DNA of 37,805 nt, taken from Marinobacter mobilis. GTDB taxonomy: Bacteria; Pseudomonadota; Gammaproteobacteria; Pseudomonadales; Oleiphilaceae. The position numbers were made by a program, and so were the translations under genes. Positions 22,941 to 31,926 of the stretch are shown one piece after another (the stretch's first letter is position 1; every line of letters begins with the position of its first letter). Location of the stretch: NCBI RefSeq assembly GCF_900106945.1, contig NZ_FNNE01000015.1, forward strand, positions 1 through 37,805, given 5' to 3'. Below the pieces are notes generated by a model. The model made no database searches. It worked only from the letters and a program-made list of their open reading frames with translations, and was not told the DNA's origin.

Positions 22941-24553
22941 ATAACAATAAACTGATGCAAAGAGAGTCCGGTCTGCTGGCTGGTACCAATCCTGTTATGG
23001 CAGTGGGATCCGGGCTGCTGGTGCTGGCCTTCGTACTGTTTACCGTCATTGATCCGGACTACGCCAACGGCGTGTATTCGGCCATCAAAAACTTCATTGC
23101 AGCCGATCTCGGCTGGTACTACATCGGGTTCATGAGCTTCGTGCTGTTCCTGGTGGTTTGGCTGGTGTTCAGCCGTTACGGCGATATTCGCCTGGGCAAA
23201 GACACGGACCGGCCGGAATTCAGTAACTTTTCCTGGTTCTCCATGCTATTTGGCGCCGGCATCGGCATCGGCATCCTGTTCTGGAGTATCGCTGAGCCGA
23301 TCTACCACTTTCAGAGCAACCCGCTGATTTCGGAAAGCCAGCAAATGACGGTTGAGGCCGCTCAGGTTGCCATGCGCATCGCCATTTTCCATTGGGGATT
23401 GCACGGCTGGGCTCTGTTCGGGCTGGCAGGGTTGGCGCTGGCGTACTTCTCTTACCGCAAGGGCTTGCCGCTGTCGATCCGATCCAGTCTCTACCCGATC
23501 TTCGGCGAACGGATCTACGGGCCAATCGGCCACGTGGCCGACCTGCTGGCCGTGTTTGGCACGGTGTTTGGCATCGCAACCTCTCTGGGCCTTGGAGCCC
23601 AGCAAATGAATACCGGGCTCAACTACCTGATGGGGATTGAGGTATCCACCGGTACCCAGATTGTACTGATCGCGATCATTTCGGTGATTTCTACCGTGTC
23701 GGTAATGACCGGTCTGAACAAAGGCATTCGCCTGCTCAGCGAACTGAACATGCGTCTGACCATGTTGATTCTGGGCCTGTTCATTGTGGTCGGGCCAACG
23801 GCCTATGTTCTGGGAGCTCTCGTCACCAACCTGGGGGATTATCTGGTGCACGCTGTGGAGTTGGGCTTCTGGGTAGACCCGGATCCTGAAGGCCAGTGGC
23901 AGGGCTGGTGGACTATCTTCTATTGGGGCTGGTGGATTGCCTGGGCACCGTTCTGCGGCATCTTCATTGCCCGTATTTCCAAAGGACGCACCATTCGTGA
24001 ATTTATTCTCGGTGTACTGGTCGCTCCGACTCTGCTGGCGGCTATCTGGATCACCGTATTCGGCAATGCTGCGATGTACCTGGAATTGTTCGGCAACGGA
24101 GGCGTTGTTGAGGCGGTGAACAACGACACCACCATGGCACTGTTTGCCACCATCGAGCTGATGACTGAGAGCCATTTCATGGTGATCGCCATGGCCAGTA
24201 TCTGCACCATCATGCTGGTGACTTACTTTGTAACCTCCGCAGACTCCGCCACCCTGGTGATTTGTACCCTGATCTCCATGGGTAATGAACATCCGCTGGC
24301 ACGGTATCGGGTGTTCTGGGGTGCCGCGATTGGCGCTGTGGCTGCGGTATTGCTGCTGGCGGGCGGACTGAAAGCACTGCAAACCGCCTCTGTGGTTGCC
24401 GCTTTGCCGTTCTCATTCATCCTGATTATGGCGATCTATGGACTGTTTAAGTCGCTGCGGGAGGAGGTGTTGCCAGAAAAGGCTCGCGGCTTTTCGCGAC
24501 TGACGGCGAGAGAGACCGGGGCGAAGGCCGAAGCGGTTGCCGGAAACCTCTAA
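22937..24553 (+). CDS. dddT: BCCT-family DMSP transporter DddT
   Basis: This 538-aa 12-TM inner-membrane transporter of the betaine/choline/carnitine family has GAGIGIGILFWSIAEP at about residue 105. The signature FYWGWWIAWAPF is followed by GIFIARISKGRTIREF, and VTYFVTSADSATLVI lies near the end. In DMSP clusters of Marinomonas and Halomonas the BCCT member is DddT, which imports DMSP. Its place here, directly between a Usp gene and dddB opposite dddD, supports that substrate. Transport of glycine betaine as well is possible, because BCCT proteins often accept both. It is translationally coupled to the upstream usp gene. Confidence 0.9.
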   Translation: MNNNKLMQRESGLLAGTNPVMAVGSGLLVLAFVLFTVIDPDYANGVYSAIKNFIAADLGWYYIGFMSFVLFLVVWLVFSRYGDIRLGKDTDRPEFSNFSWFSMLFGAGIGIGILFWSIAEPIYHFQSNPLISESQQMTVEAAQVAMRIAIFHWGLHGWALFGLAGLALAYFSYRKGLPLSIRSSLYPIFGERIYGPIGHVADLLAVFGTVFGIATSLGLGAQQMNTGLNYLMGIEVSTGTQIVLIAIISVISTVSVMTGLNKGIRLLSELNMRLTMLILGLFIVVGPTAYVLGALVTNLGDYLVHAVELGFWVDPDPEGQWQGWWTIFYWGWWIAWAPFCGIFIARISKGRTIREFILGVLVAPTLLAAIWITVFGNAAMYLELFGNGGVVEAVNNDTTMALFATIELMTESHFMVIAMASICTIMLVTYFVTSADSATLVICTLISMGNEHPLARYRVFWGAAIGAVAAVLLLAGGLKALQTASVVAALPFSFILIMAIYGLFKSLREEVLPEKARGFSRLTARETGAKAEAVAGNL

Positions 24554-24599
24554 TTTCAGATCGCCACGTTAATTTCAAACTACGAACTGAGGAGTGAAC

Positions 24600-25757
24600 A
24601 TGTCTACCCAAGTGATTCTCCCGCGTGTCATGCAAATCGGCGAGGGGGCTTCCAGCCAGCTTCCCGCCATCCTGGCGAGTCTGGAGTGCAGGCGTCCACT
24701 GATCATCACCGACAAGATGATGGTGGAGCTGGGATACGCTGGCACGATCCAGCGAACCCTGGCCGACCAGGACCTGATGGCCGATGTCTTCGACGACACG
24801 GTGCCAGAGCCCACGATTGCTTCAATCCAGGCAGGCGTGGATAAGGTTCGCAACGGTAACTATGACTGCATCGTTGCCCTGGGCGGCGGCAGTCCGATCG
24901 ACAGTGCCAAGGCTATTGGCATCCTCGGCAAGTTCGGCGGCGAAATGCGGGACTACAAGTTCCCCCGGATGGTCGATCAGGTTGGCCTGCCGATCATTGC
25001 CATACCCACCACGGCGGGTACGGGCTCGGAGGTCACCCGGTTCACCATTATCACCGACGAAACCAACGACGAGAAAATGCTGTGTGTGGGCATCGGCTTT
25101 ATGCCGGTGGCGGCCCTGGTGGACTACAACCTGACCTTGAGCCTGCCCAAGCGGATTACCGCAGATACCGGAATCGATGCGTTGACCCACGCCATTGAAG
25201 CCTACGTCAGCCGCAAGGCCAGCCCCTACAGTGACAGTCAGGCGTTATCGGCCATGCGGCTGATTGGACCGAACCTGCGGCGGGCTTACCACAACGGCGC
25301 AGACAAGGAGGCCCGTGAGGCCATGATGCTGGGCTCAACTCTGGCAGGAATCGCGTTTTCTAATGCCTCGGTCGCTATGGTGCATGGCATGAGCCGGCCC
25401 ATAGGTGCGGCCTTCCACGTACCCCATGGGCTTTCCAATGCGATGTTGTTGCCCGCGGTCACCGAGTTCTCCATCCCTGCCGCCGCCGATCGTTATGCAG
25501 ACTGTGCCCGGGCCATCGGCGTGGCTGAACAGCGTGACAGCACTGACGAGGCCAACCGCAAGTTGCTGGAGGAGTTGAATGCGCTGAACGACGAACTTGA
25601 GGTGCCAACGCCAGAACTGTTTGGTATCGACCGCAGCGAATACTTCGAACTGATGCCGACCATGGCCGAACAGGCCCTGCAATCGGGGTCGCCGGGTAAC
25701 AACCCGCGGGTACCCAGCGCTGAGGAAATCATCGCGATCTACCAGAAGCTCTGGTAG
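24600..25757 (+). CDS. dddB: Iron-containing alcohol dehydrogenase DddB
   Basis: This 385-aa group III Fe-dependent alcohol dehydrogenase would oxidise 3-hydroxypropionate, the carbon product of DMSP cleavage, to malonate semialdehyde with NAD(P). VALGGGSPIDSAKA at about residue 92 binds the dinucleotide, followed by PTTAGTGSEVTRF. The metal ligands are visible as D193 and H197 (GIDALTHAIEAY), H262 (VHGMSRP) and H276 (FHVPHGL). ATG 24600 is chosen because GAGGAG lies just upstream; a GTG at 24594 overlaps that ribosome binding site. It follows dddT by 46 bp and fits dddB of the Marinomonas cluster. Confidence 0.9.
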   Translation: MSTQVILPRVMQIGEGASSQLPAILASLECRRPLIITDKMMVELGYAGTIQRTLADQDLMADVFDDTVPEPTIASIQAGVDKVRNGNYDCIVALGGGSPIDSAKAIGILGKFGGEMRDYKFPRMVDQVGLPIIAIPTTAGTGSEVTRFTIITDETNDEKMLCVGIGFMPVAALVDYNLTLSLPKRITADTGIDALTHAIEAYVSRKASPYSDSQALSAMRLIGPNLRRAYHNGADKEAREAMMLGSTLAGIAFSNASVAMVHGMSRPIGAAFHVPHGLSNAMLLPAVTEFSIPAAADRYADCARAIGVAEQRDSTDEANRKLLEELNALNDELEVPTPELFGIDRSEYFELMPTMAEQALQSGSPGNNPRVPSAEEIIAIYQKLW

Positions 25758-25836
25758 TCCGGACTCAAACCACGAACACCACTTAACAACAAACTGCCGT
25801 CCCAGACGAGCAACCCTGAAATCGAGGAACCTGAAC

Positions 25837-27333
25837 ATGAATACTATTGGGCACCTGATCAATGGTCAGATCATCACCGAAGGTGAGCGCCGCCAACCCG
25901 TTTACAACCCGTCGACCGGCGACACCTCCCGGGAAGTGATCCTGGCGTCTAAGGCTACGGTGGAAGACGCTATCGCAGCCGCCCAGGCTGCCTATCCGGA
26001 ATGGCGGGCAACACCGCCGATCAAGCGTGCTCGCATCATGTTCCGTTTCAAGGAATTGCTTGAGCAGAACGCTGATCGTATCTGCGACATGATTGGTGAG
26101 GAACACGGCAAAATCCGTCACGATGCCATGGGGGAGCTCCAGCGTGGCATCGAGAATGTGGAATATGCCTGCGGAGCGCCTGAGCTTCTCAAAGGTGAGC
26201 ATAGCCGTAACGTTGGCCCTAATATCGATGCCTGGAGTGAGTTTCAGCCACTGGGTGTGGTAGCGGGCATCACTCCGTTTAACTTCCCGGCCATGGTACC
26301 GCTGTGGATGTATCCGATGGCGCTGGTCTGCGGCAACTGTTTTGTGCTCAAGCCTTCCGAGCGTGATCCGAGTTCCACCCTGTTCATTGCTCAGCTGTTG
26401 CAGGAAGCCGGTTTGCCGGATGGCGTTATGAACGTGGTCAACGGCGATAAGGAAGCCGTGGACACCCTGCTGGTAGACCCTAGGATTCAGGCTGTGAGTT
26501 TCGTCGGGTCGACTCCCATTGCCGAGTACATCTACAGCACGGCGAGTGCTCATGGCAAGCGTTGTCAGGCTCTGGGTGGCGCCAAGAACCACGCCATCGT
26601 CATGCCGGACGCCGATATGGACAACGCGGTAAACCAGCTGCTGGGAGCGGCTTTCGGCTCGTCCGGTGAGCGTTGCATGGCGTTGTCTGTTGCTGTTGCT
26701 GTCGGCGACGCAGCGGGTGACGCTTTGGTGTCAAAGATGGCAGAAGCCATGCAGTCCCTGAAAGTCGGTGCCTATTGCGAAGCCAGTAATGACTTTGGTC
26801 CTGTGATCACCCGTCAGCACCAGGAAAAAGTGGTGGGTTACATCAACAGTGCCGAAGAGCAGGGGGCCACCATTGTCGTGGATGGCCGCAACCCTCAGGT
26901 GGCGGGTTACGAAGACGGCTTCTTTGTCGGCGGCACGCTGATCGATAACGTCACACCGGACATGATCAGCTACCGCGAGGAGATCTTTGGGCCGGTACTT
27001 CAGGTGGTCCGGGTCAACTCTATGGAAGACGCCATGACCCTGATCAACGACCATGAATATGGCAACGGAACCTGCATTTTCACCCGGGATGGTGAAGCTG
27101 CCCGCTACTTCACCGATCATATCCAGGTCGGTATGGTCGGGATCAATGTTCCGCTGCCGGTGCCAGTGGCTTACCACAGCTTTGGCGGTTGGAAGCGCTC
27201 GCTGTTCGGTGACCTGCACGCCTATGGTCCGGACTCGGTAAGGTTCTACACCCGTCGCAAGGCGATTACGCAGCGCTGGCCCTCTGCCGGTGTGCGGGAA
27301 GGTGTCGAGTTTTCCATGCCCACCATGAAGTAA
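25837..27333 (+). CDS. dddC: (Methyl)malonate-semialdehyde dehydrogenase DddC
   Basis: This 498-aa CoA-acylating aldehyde dehydrogenase is similar to MmsA. In this pathway it would convert malonate semialdehyde to acetyl-CoA and CO2 with NAD+. ITPFNFPAMVPLWMYPMAL (N149) and LKPSERDPSS form the cofactor pocket. FVGSTPIAEYIY and GSSGERCMALS carry the catalytic Cys280 in the MmsA-type context. The C-terminal SFGGWKRSLFGD is also typical. It starts 79 bp after dddB and is followed by a strong terminator, so usp-dddT-dddB-dddC is probably one transcript. Valine catabolism (mmsA) is the alternative, but no mmsB or related gene is near. Confidence 0.9.
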   Translation: MNTIGHLINGQIITEGERRQPVYNPSTGDTSREVILASKATVEDAIAAAQAAYPEWRATPPIKRARIMFRFKELLEQNADRICDMIGEEHGKIRHDAMGELQRGIENVEYACGAPELLKGEHSRNVGPNIDAWSEFQPLGVVAGITPFNFPAMVPLWMYPMALVCGNCFVLKPSERDPSSTLFIAQLLQEAGLPDGVMNVVNGDKEAVDTLLVDPRIQAVSFVGSTPIAEYIYSTASAHGKRCQALGGAKNHAIVMPDADMDNAVNQLLGAAFGSSGERCMALSVAVAVGDAAGDALVSKMAEAMQSLKVGAYCEASNDFGPVITRQHQEKVVGYINSAEEQGATIVVDGRNPQVAGYEDGFFVGGTLIDNVTPDMISYREEIFGPVLQVVRVNSMEDAMTLINDHEYGNGTCIFTRDGEAARYFTDHIQVGMVGINVPLPVPVAYHSFGGWKRSLFGDLHAYGPDSVRFYTRRKAITQRWPSAGVREGVEFSMPTMK

Positions 27334-27374
27334 TTCCCGGTTCCCCTTAAGCCAGACCGACAGTACGGTCTATT

Positions 27375-27405
27375 GGCGACGCCCTTGTGGTGTCGCCTTT
27401 TTTTT
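27375..27405 (+). terminator. Rho-independent terminator after dddC
   Basis: GGCGAC-N11-GTCGCC is followed by eight T. It ends the usp-dddTBC unit, implying that dddR has its own promoter. A second dyad AGACCG-N6-CGGTCT (27354-27371) lies directly before it. Confidence 0.85.
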
Positions 27406-27489
27406 GTCCATACACCCAAGGCCGTCTGGTGTTGTGCTTTGAGTTCAATGAAAATTGGGTAAAGACGAATAACAACAGAGCACGAAAAT

Positions 27490-28386
27490 ATGAAGAAAAA
27501 GCTCCCGCCGCTGAATTGGTTGAGGTCGTTCGAGGCGACTGCGCGTCATCTGAATTTCACCCAGGCTGCCGGCGAGCTGAATCTGACACAGGCCGCGATC
27601 AGTCAGCAGGTAAAGGGGCTGGAGTCTCAGTTGGGGGCGACACTGTTCAAACGTTTGCCCCGCGGCCTTGAGCTTACCGACGCTGGCAAAGCTTACCTAC
27701 CTGTCGTGCATGAATGCATACGGCGGCTTGCTACCGCGACTGATGAAATCTTTGGTCAAAGCAAGGCTCGCTTGCTCACTGTGCGCTGCAACCTGGTGTT
27801 TTTTACGGCATGGCTGGCGCCCCGTTTGCACCGTTTCCAGCGCCTATATCCTGAGGTTGGCATTCGCTTCACCAGTAATATCTGGATTGAAGATGATGGG
27901 AAGGAATCCGATATGGAAATCCGTTACGGTAAGGGCACTTGGCCCGGACTGGAGGCCGACCGACTGACGTGGGATAAACTTTTCCCGGTTTGCAGCCCTC
28001 GCCTGGCGGGTGGTATGGCGCCCCCCGAATCTCCGGAGCAACTGTCCGAATACACTCTGCTGCATGTGATTGGTTACGAAGAGGGATGGGGGTACTGGTT
28101 GGATCAGGCCGGCTTTGCCAATGTACGATCCGGGCATGAGATGCAGTTCGACACCCTGATTTCTGCTCTGGAGATGGCCCGTCAGGGTGGCGGCATTGCC
28201 CTCGGGAGATCCTCGTTGGTCGGGGGTATGATCGATTCCGGTGAGTTGATAACGCCGTTTGAATTCTCCGTGGACACGTCGGAAGCCTTCCACCTCGTGC
28301 GGCCGGCGTTTAAATACATCCATCCCCATGCGGAGTTATTCCGGTCCTGGATCATGGATGAGGCCAGCCAGAACCGAGGCTCGTGA
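27490..28386 (+). CDS. dddR: LysR-family regulator DddR
   Basis: This 298-aa LysR-type regulator has an N-terminal winged helix-turn-helix at about residues 5-64: LNWLRSFEATARHLNFTQAA, LNLTQAAISQQVKGLESQLG, and LFKRLPRGLELTDAG. A C-terminal effector-binding domain follows. The N-terminus is of the GcvA-like subgroup. In Marinomonas the cluster regulator DddR is a LysR protein activating dddD in response to DMSP; position and family match. The likely targets are the dddD/usp intergenic region and perhaps its own promoter in 27406-27489 (inference). It converges on selO, with only 41 bp between stop codons. Confidence 0.85.
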   Translation: MKKKLPPLNWLRSFEATARHLNFTQAAGELNLTQAAISQQVKGLESQLGATLFKRLPRGLELTDAGKAYLPVVHECIRRLATATDEIFGQSKARLLTVRCNLVFFTAWLAPRLHRFQRLYPEVGIRFTSNIWIEDDGKESDMEIRYGKGTWPGLEADRLTWDKLFPVCSPRLAGGMAPPESPEQLSEYTLLHVIGYEEGWGYWLDQAGFANVRSGHEMQFDTLISALEMARQGGGIALGRSSLVGGMIDSGELITPFEFSVDTSEAFHLVRPAFKYIHPHAELFRSWIMDEASQNRGS

Positions 28387-28427
28387 GAAGGCCGGGGGCT
28401 ATCCCGGTCGTTCCTCACTCGCTCAAT

Positions 28428-29882
28428 TCAGGACGAACAACTGATATTCAGGTGCTTGCCCCAGTCCGGCGGCAGCGCCGCGTAGGCCTCATTTTCCGGC
28501 TGTTCCTCAAATGGCCGTTTCAAGACTTCCAGTAAACGGTGCATTGGCTCGTAGTCGCCGTTCTGGGCTTCCTGAATCACCTGTTGAGCCAGATAGTTCC
28601 TCAGCACATATTTCGGGTTGGCTGCACACATGGCCGCCTCCCGTTCTTCGTCAGAACGGGTCTCCTTCGCCAGGCGTGTCCGGTATTGGGCCAGCCAGGC
28701 ATCGGCCAGCCTGCGGTCGACAAAGAGGTCTCGCACCGGCGCCTCGCCATGGGACGACAGTGTGGACAAGCCGCGGAAGAAGAGCGTGAAGTCGATCTTG
28801 CCTTCATGGAGCAGGTTGAACGTCGCCATGATCAGTTCTACATCGTCGTGCTGTTCATTGGCCAGACCGAGCTTGGCGCGGAGCAGGCGGGGGAACCAGT
28901 CGTTGTACGTCAGTTCGTACTGCCGCAGCGCCCGCCGAACGTCGTCTTCATTCATCACCGGGGCGAGGGCGCGGGCCAGGTACTGGCAGTTGATAAAGCC
29001 GATCTGGGGCTGTCGGTTGTAGGCATAACGCCCGCCCTGATCGGTGTGGTTACAAATGTGCCCGGCGTCGAAATCGTCCAGGAAGGCGTAGGGGCCGTAA
29101 TCGAAGGTGTCGCCAATGATCGACATGTTGTCGCTGTTCATGACCCCATGGCAAAACCCGACGGCCTGCCACTGAGCAATCAGACGGGCGGTGCGGGACA
29201 CCACCTCTTCCAGCCACAGGCGGTAGCGGTCCTGCTCGGGCTGTGCCAGTAATTCGGGGAAGTGCAGTTCGATGGTGTGGTCAATCAGCGCTTTCAGGCC
29301 GGCTTCGTCGTCGTGGTAGGCCGCGTACTCGAAATGCCCGAAGCGGATGTGGCTCTGGGCAACCCGCACCAGCGTGGCGGCGGTTTCAACGCCTTCTCGT
29401 TGCACAGGATCCTTGGCGCTGACCATGAACAGGGCCCGGGTGGTGGGAATGCCCAGGGCTGCCATGGCCTCGCTGCACAGGTATTCACGGATGGTGGATC
29501 GTAACACAGCACGGCCATCACCAAAGCGGGAGTAGGGGGTCATGCCTGCACCCTTGAGGTGCCAGTCCCAGCGACGTTGGTCCGGGCCAATGGTTTCCCA
29601 GAGCAGTAAACCACGGCCATCCCCCAGGTCGGGGTTATACATGCCAAACTGGTGGCCGGTGTACTTCATGGCAACCGGATCCATCCCTTCCAGTAATTCG
29701 GTGCCGGCCCCGATGGCGGTCCAGTCGTCGGGATTATCGCTATGAATGCCCATGTCTTTGGCAAGGTCGTGATTGAAGCACACCATGCGGGCGCCTTTCA
29801 GTGGCGTCGGTTGCACCCGGCTATAGAAGTTGGAAGGCAGTTCCAGATAACGGTGCTCAATTCGAAAACGGTCGGTGGACAT
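28428..29882 (-). CDS. selO: Protein adenylyltransferase SelO
   Basis: This 484-aa pseudokinase-fold enzyme transfers AMP to Ser, Thr or Tyr of target proteins; in E. coli it is linked to redox stress. Typical segments are AMKYTGHQFGMYNPDLGDGR, the nucleotide-binding LKGAGMTPYSRFGDGRAVLR, and CHGVMNSDNMSIIG with DYGPYAFLDDF as the metal-binding active site. The C-terminus ends in WGKHLNISCSS, where the Cys replaces the selenocysteine of eukaryotic SelO and may form the regulatory disulfide. Length is usual. It has a weak ribosome binding site and is divergent from the glycerate kinase gene across 234 bp in which I see no other gene. Confidence 0.93.
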   Translation of the reverse strand: MSTDRFRIEHRYLELPSNFYSRVQPTPLKGARMVCFNHDLAKDMGIHSDNPDDWTAIGAGTELLEGMDPVAMKYTGHQFGMYNPDLGDGRGLLLWETIGPDQRRWDWHLKGAGMTPYSRFGDGRAVLRSTIREYLCSEAMAALGIPTTRALFMVSAKDPVQREGVETAATLVRVAQSHIRFGHFEYAAYHDDEAGLKALIDHTIELHFPELLAQPEQDRYRLWLEEVVSRTARLIAQWQAVGFCHGVMNSDNMSIIGDTFDYGPYAFLDDFDAGHICNHTDQGGRYAYNRQPQIGFINCQYLARALAPVMNEDDVRRALRQYELTYNDWFPRLLRAKLGLANEQHDDVELIMATFNLLHEGKIDFTLFFRGLSTLSSHGEAPVRDLFVDRRLADAWLAQYRTRLAKETRSDEEREAAMCAANPKYVLRNYLAQQVIQEAQNGDYEPMHRLLEVLKRPFEEQPENEAYAALPPDWGKHLNISCSS

Positions 29883-30116
29883 ACGGTTGGACCAGGTTAC
29901 CTATCAATGTCGAATGGAGGCCCTGGGTTTCGCAATCGGGCCGATAAGTGCCAGTGTCTCAGACCGTTAACGGCGAGACAAATGGCGGTGCCTTGCAGGG
30001 GGGGCGGCCAAGCGCAGGGGGTATCTGGTATGAAACCTGCAACTTCCGAGACAACAAGCTTCGCAAAGACGCCTATGATGGTATGAGCCACTAGCACTTA
30101 GTAAGGGAGCCAACCG

Positions 30117-31058
30117 GTGCGTGACCAGGACCTCAATCAACTGATCGACTCTCTCATTCAGCAGGAACACCTGCCTGCCGATTACCGGCAGACCGCAAAG
30201 CGTGTTGTTCTGCCCCTCGCGCAGGACTTGTCTGAACGTGCCTGCGCGGCCGGGCAGCCATTGCTGGTGGGCATCAATGGGGCGCAGGGTACCGGGAAAT
30301 CAACGCTGTCGCTGTTCCTGAAAACTCTGTTGACGGAAGTCTTTGGCTGCCCGAGTGCCTGCGTTTCCCTGGACGATATTTACCTTACTCTGGCCGAGCG
30401 TGAGCATCTTGCAGAGACGGTCCACCCGCTGCTGAAAACCCGGGGTGTGCCGGGGACCCATGATCTCGTTCTGGGGCAGCAGGTCATTGATCAGCTCAAA
30501 ACCGTCAGCGAGGGTGAACACGTCGCCATTCCGGCCTTCGACAAGGCCAGTGACGACCGCTTTTCCCATAGCCGATGGCCTGTGCTGGAAGGTCCGGTCA
30601 AGGTCATTTTGCTGGAGGGCTGGTGTCTCGGTGCCCGGCACGAACCCGACGTCGGCACTCTCGAGGCTCCAATCAATGAACTGGAGCGGGACGAGGATCG
30701 GGACGGCGCATGGCGTCGCTATGTCAATCAGCGACTGGCCACGGATTACCGGGAATTTTTCGATCAGCTGGACTGCCTGATCATGCTCAAGGCGCCGTCC
30801 ATGGAGTGTGTTCTTAAGTGGCGCACGCTCCAGGAGCACAAGCTCGCACAACAACGGACTGTCGCACCAAATGAGTGCGGCTCAGCGGCAGCCATGCCCT
30901 CACGCATTATGTCTGATGAACAGGTCAGGCGCTTCATCATGCATTACGAGCGTATTACACGGGCAACCCTGTCTGAGATGCCCGCCCGGGCCGATGTCCT
31001 GATCAACGTTGACGAAGCCCATGGTCTGGCGATGCCTGTTTTTTCGGAGCTCGCATGA
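30117..31058 (+). CDS. Glycerate kinase-like P-loop kinase
   Basis: This 313-aa P-loop kinase of the phosphoribulokinase/plant-type D-glycerate 3-kinase group has Walker A GAQGTGKS at residues 55-62. SLDDIYLTLAEREHLAE follows, then HPLLKTRGVPGTHDL and PAFDKASDDR, all characteristic of GLYK-like proteins, and VILLEGWCLGAR. It would phosphorylate D-glycerate to 3-phosphoglycerate. As first gene of a glucosylglycerate operon, it can supply 3-phosphoglycerate to the synthase and reclaim glycerate released by the phosphorylase (inference from context). The start is GTG 30117, with AAGGGAG upstream. The stop overlaps the next start by four bases (ATGA). Confidence 0.85.
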   Translation: MRDQDLNQLIDSLIQQEHLPADYRQTAKRVVLPLAQDLSERACAAGQPLLVGINGAQGTGKSTLSLFLKTLLTEVFGCPSACVSLDDIYLTLAEREHLAETVHPLLKTRGVPGTHDLVLGQQVIDQLKTVSEGEHVAIPAFDKASDDRFSHSRWPVLEGPVKVILLEGWCLGARHEPDVGTLEAPINELERDEDRDGAWRRYVNQRLATDYREFFDQLDCLIMLKAPSMECVLKWRTLQEHKLAQQRTVAPNECGSAAAMPSRIMSDEQVRRFIMHYERITRATLSEMPARADVLINVDEAHGLAMPVFSELA

Positions 31059-31870
31059 GTAAGCCTCGGTTGCTGGTCTTTACCGACCTTGATGGCACGT
31101 TGCTGGATCATGAAAGCTACAGCTGGCAAGCCGCAGAGCCGGCTTTGGCGTGCTTGAAGGCGGCGGGTATCCCGCTGGTGATCAACTCCAGCAAGACGGC
31201 GGCGGAAATTGCCGAGCTTAGGACACAGCTGGGAAATGACGCGCCATACATTGTTGAAAATGGTGCAGCGGTGGTGATTCCGGAGAACTATTTTGGCGCT
31301 GGTTGCGAACGGTTGGTGTCTTTTGGTGCGAATCATGCAGAGGTCATCAAAACGCTGATGCAGTTGCGCAGCCAAGGCTACGCGTTTTGTGGATTTAGCG
31401 ACATGACGGTAGACGAGTTGGCTGAACTCACCGGGCTGAGCTGCCAGATGGCCGTGCTGGCCAAGCAGCGAAGCGGTACCGAACCGCTGCTCTGGCAGGA
31501 CACGGAGGAACGCCTGCAGGCTTTCAGGGGCCTTCTGGAATCGGCGGGGCTGCGGATGATCGCAGGGGGCCGCTTCCATCATGTGATGGGGACTTTTGAT
31601 AAGGCTGATGGCGTGCGCTGGCTGAGCGAGCGGTTCCAGCAATGTTGCCCGACCAGCCGGTGGGTGACGGTGGCGCTGGGGGATGGGCCGAACGACCGGG
31701 ACATGCTGGCCGCAGTGGATTGCCCGGTGATTGTCCGTGGTGTGCGATCCGATGAAATAGAGTTACCCGCCGGCAAGCCGGTGCTGCGTTCAACGCAGCG
31801 GGGCCCGGCGGGCTGGAATGAATGTGTGATTCAGCTCCTCAGGGAGCATGGTTATCAGGGCGTTTTGTAG
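31055..31870 (+). CDS. Mannosyl/glucosyl-3-phosphoglycerate phosphatase (HAD-IIB)
   Basis: This 271-aa HAD-superfamily phosphatase of the MPGP type has FTDLDGTLLD with the nucleophile and acid Asp at residues 11 and 13. INSSKTAAEI is motif II, and YIVENGAAVVIPENYF is specific for the MPGP group. AGGRFHHVMG and VALGDGPNDRDML (motif IV) follow. Beside a GT81 synthase it should remove phosphate from glucosyl-3-phosphoglycerate to give glucosylglycerate. Homologues are commonly labelled mannosyl-3-phosphoglycerate phosphatase, but no mannosyl-3-phosphoglycerate synthase (GT55) is present here. A small GGCACC/GGTGCC hairpin (31881-31896) lies between it and the synthase gene. Confidence 0.9.
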   Translation: MSKPRLLVFTDLDGTLLDHESYSWQAAEPALACLKAAGIPLVINSSKTAAEIAELRTQLGNDAPYIVENGAAVVIPENYFGAGCERLVSFGANHAEVIKTLMQLRSQGYAFCGFSDMTVDELAELTGLSCQMAVLAKQRSGTEPLLWQDTEERLQAFRGLLESAGLRMIAGGRFHHVMGTFDKADGVRWLSERFQQCCPTSRWVTVALGDGPNDRDMLAAVDCPVIVRGVRSDEIELPAGKPVLRSTQRGPAGWNECVIQLLREHGYQGVL

Positions 31871-31926
31871 AGGCTCTACCGGCACCTCAGGGTGCCTCCC
31901 AGAAGAACCCCTTACGGAGGATTTCC

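Noticed and set aside
23246..24382. 378-aa minus-strand open frame
   Set aside because: It is a shadow of dddT. Its His/Gln-rich composition is that of a reversed membrane-protein gene.
31822..31926. N-terminal extension of gpgS
   Set aside because: It lies inside the phosphatase gene and past its stop. The ribosome binding site and family homology both place the start at 31927.
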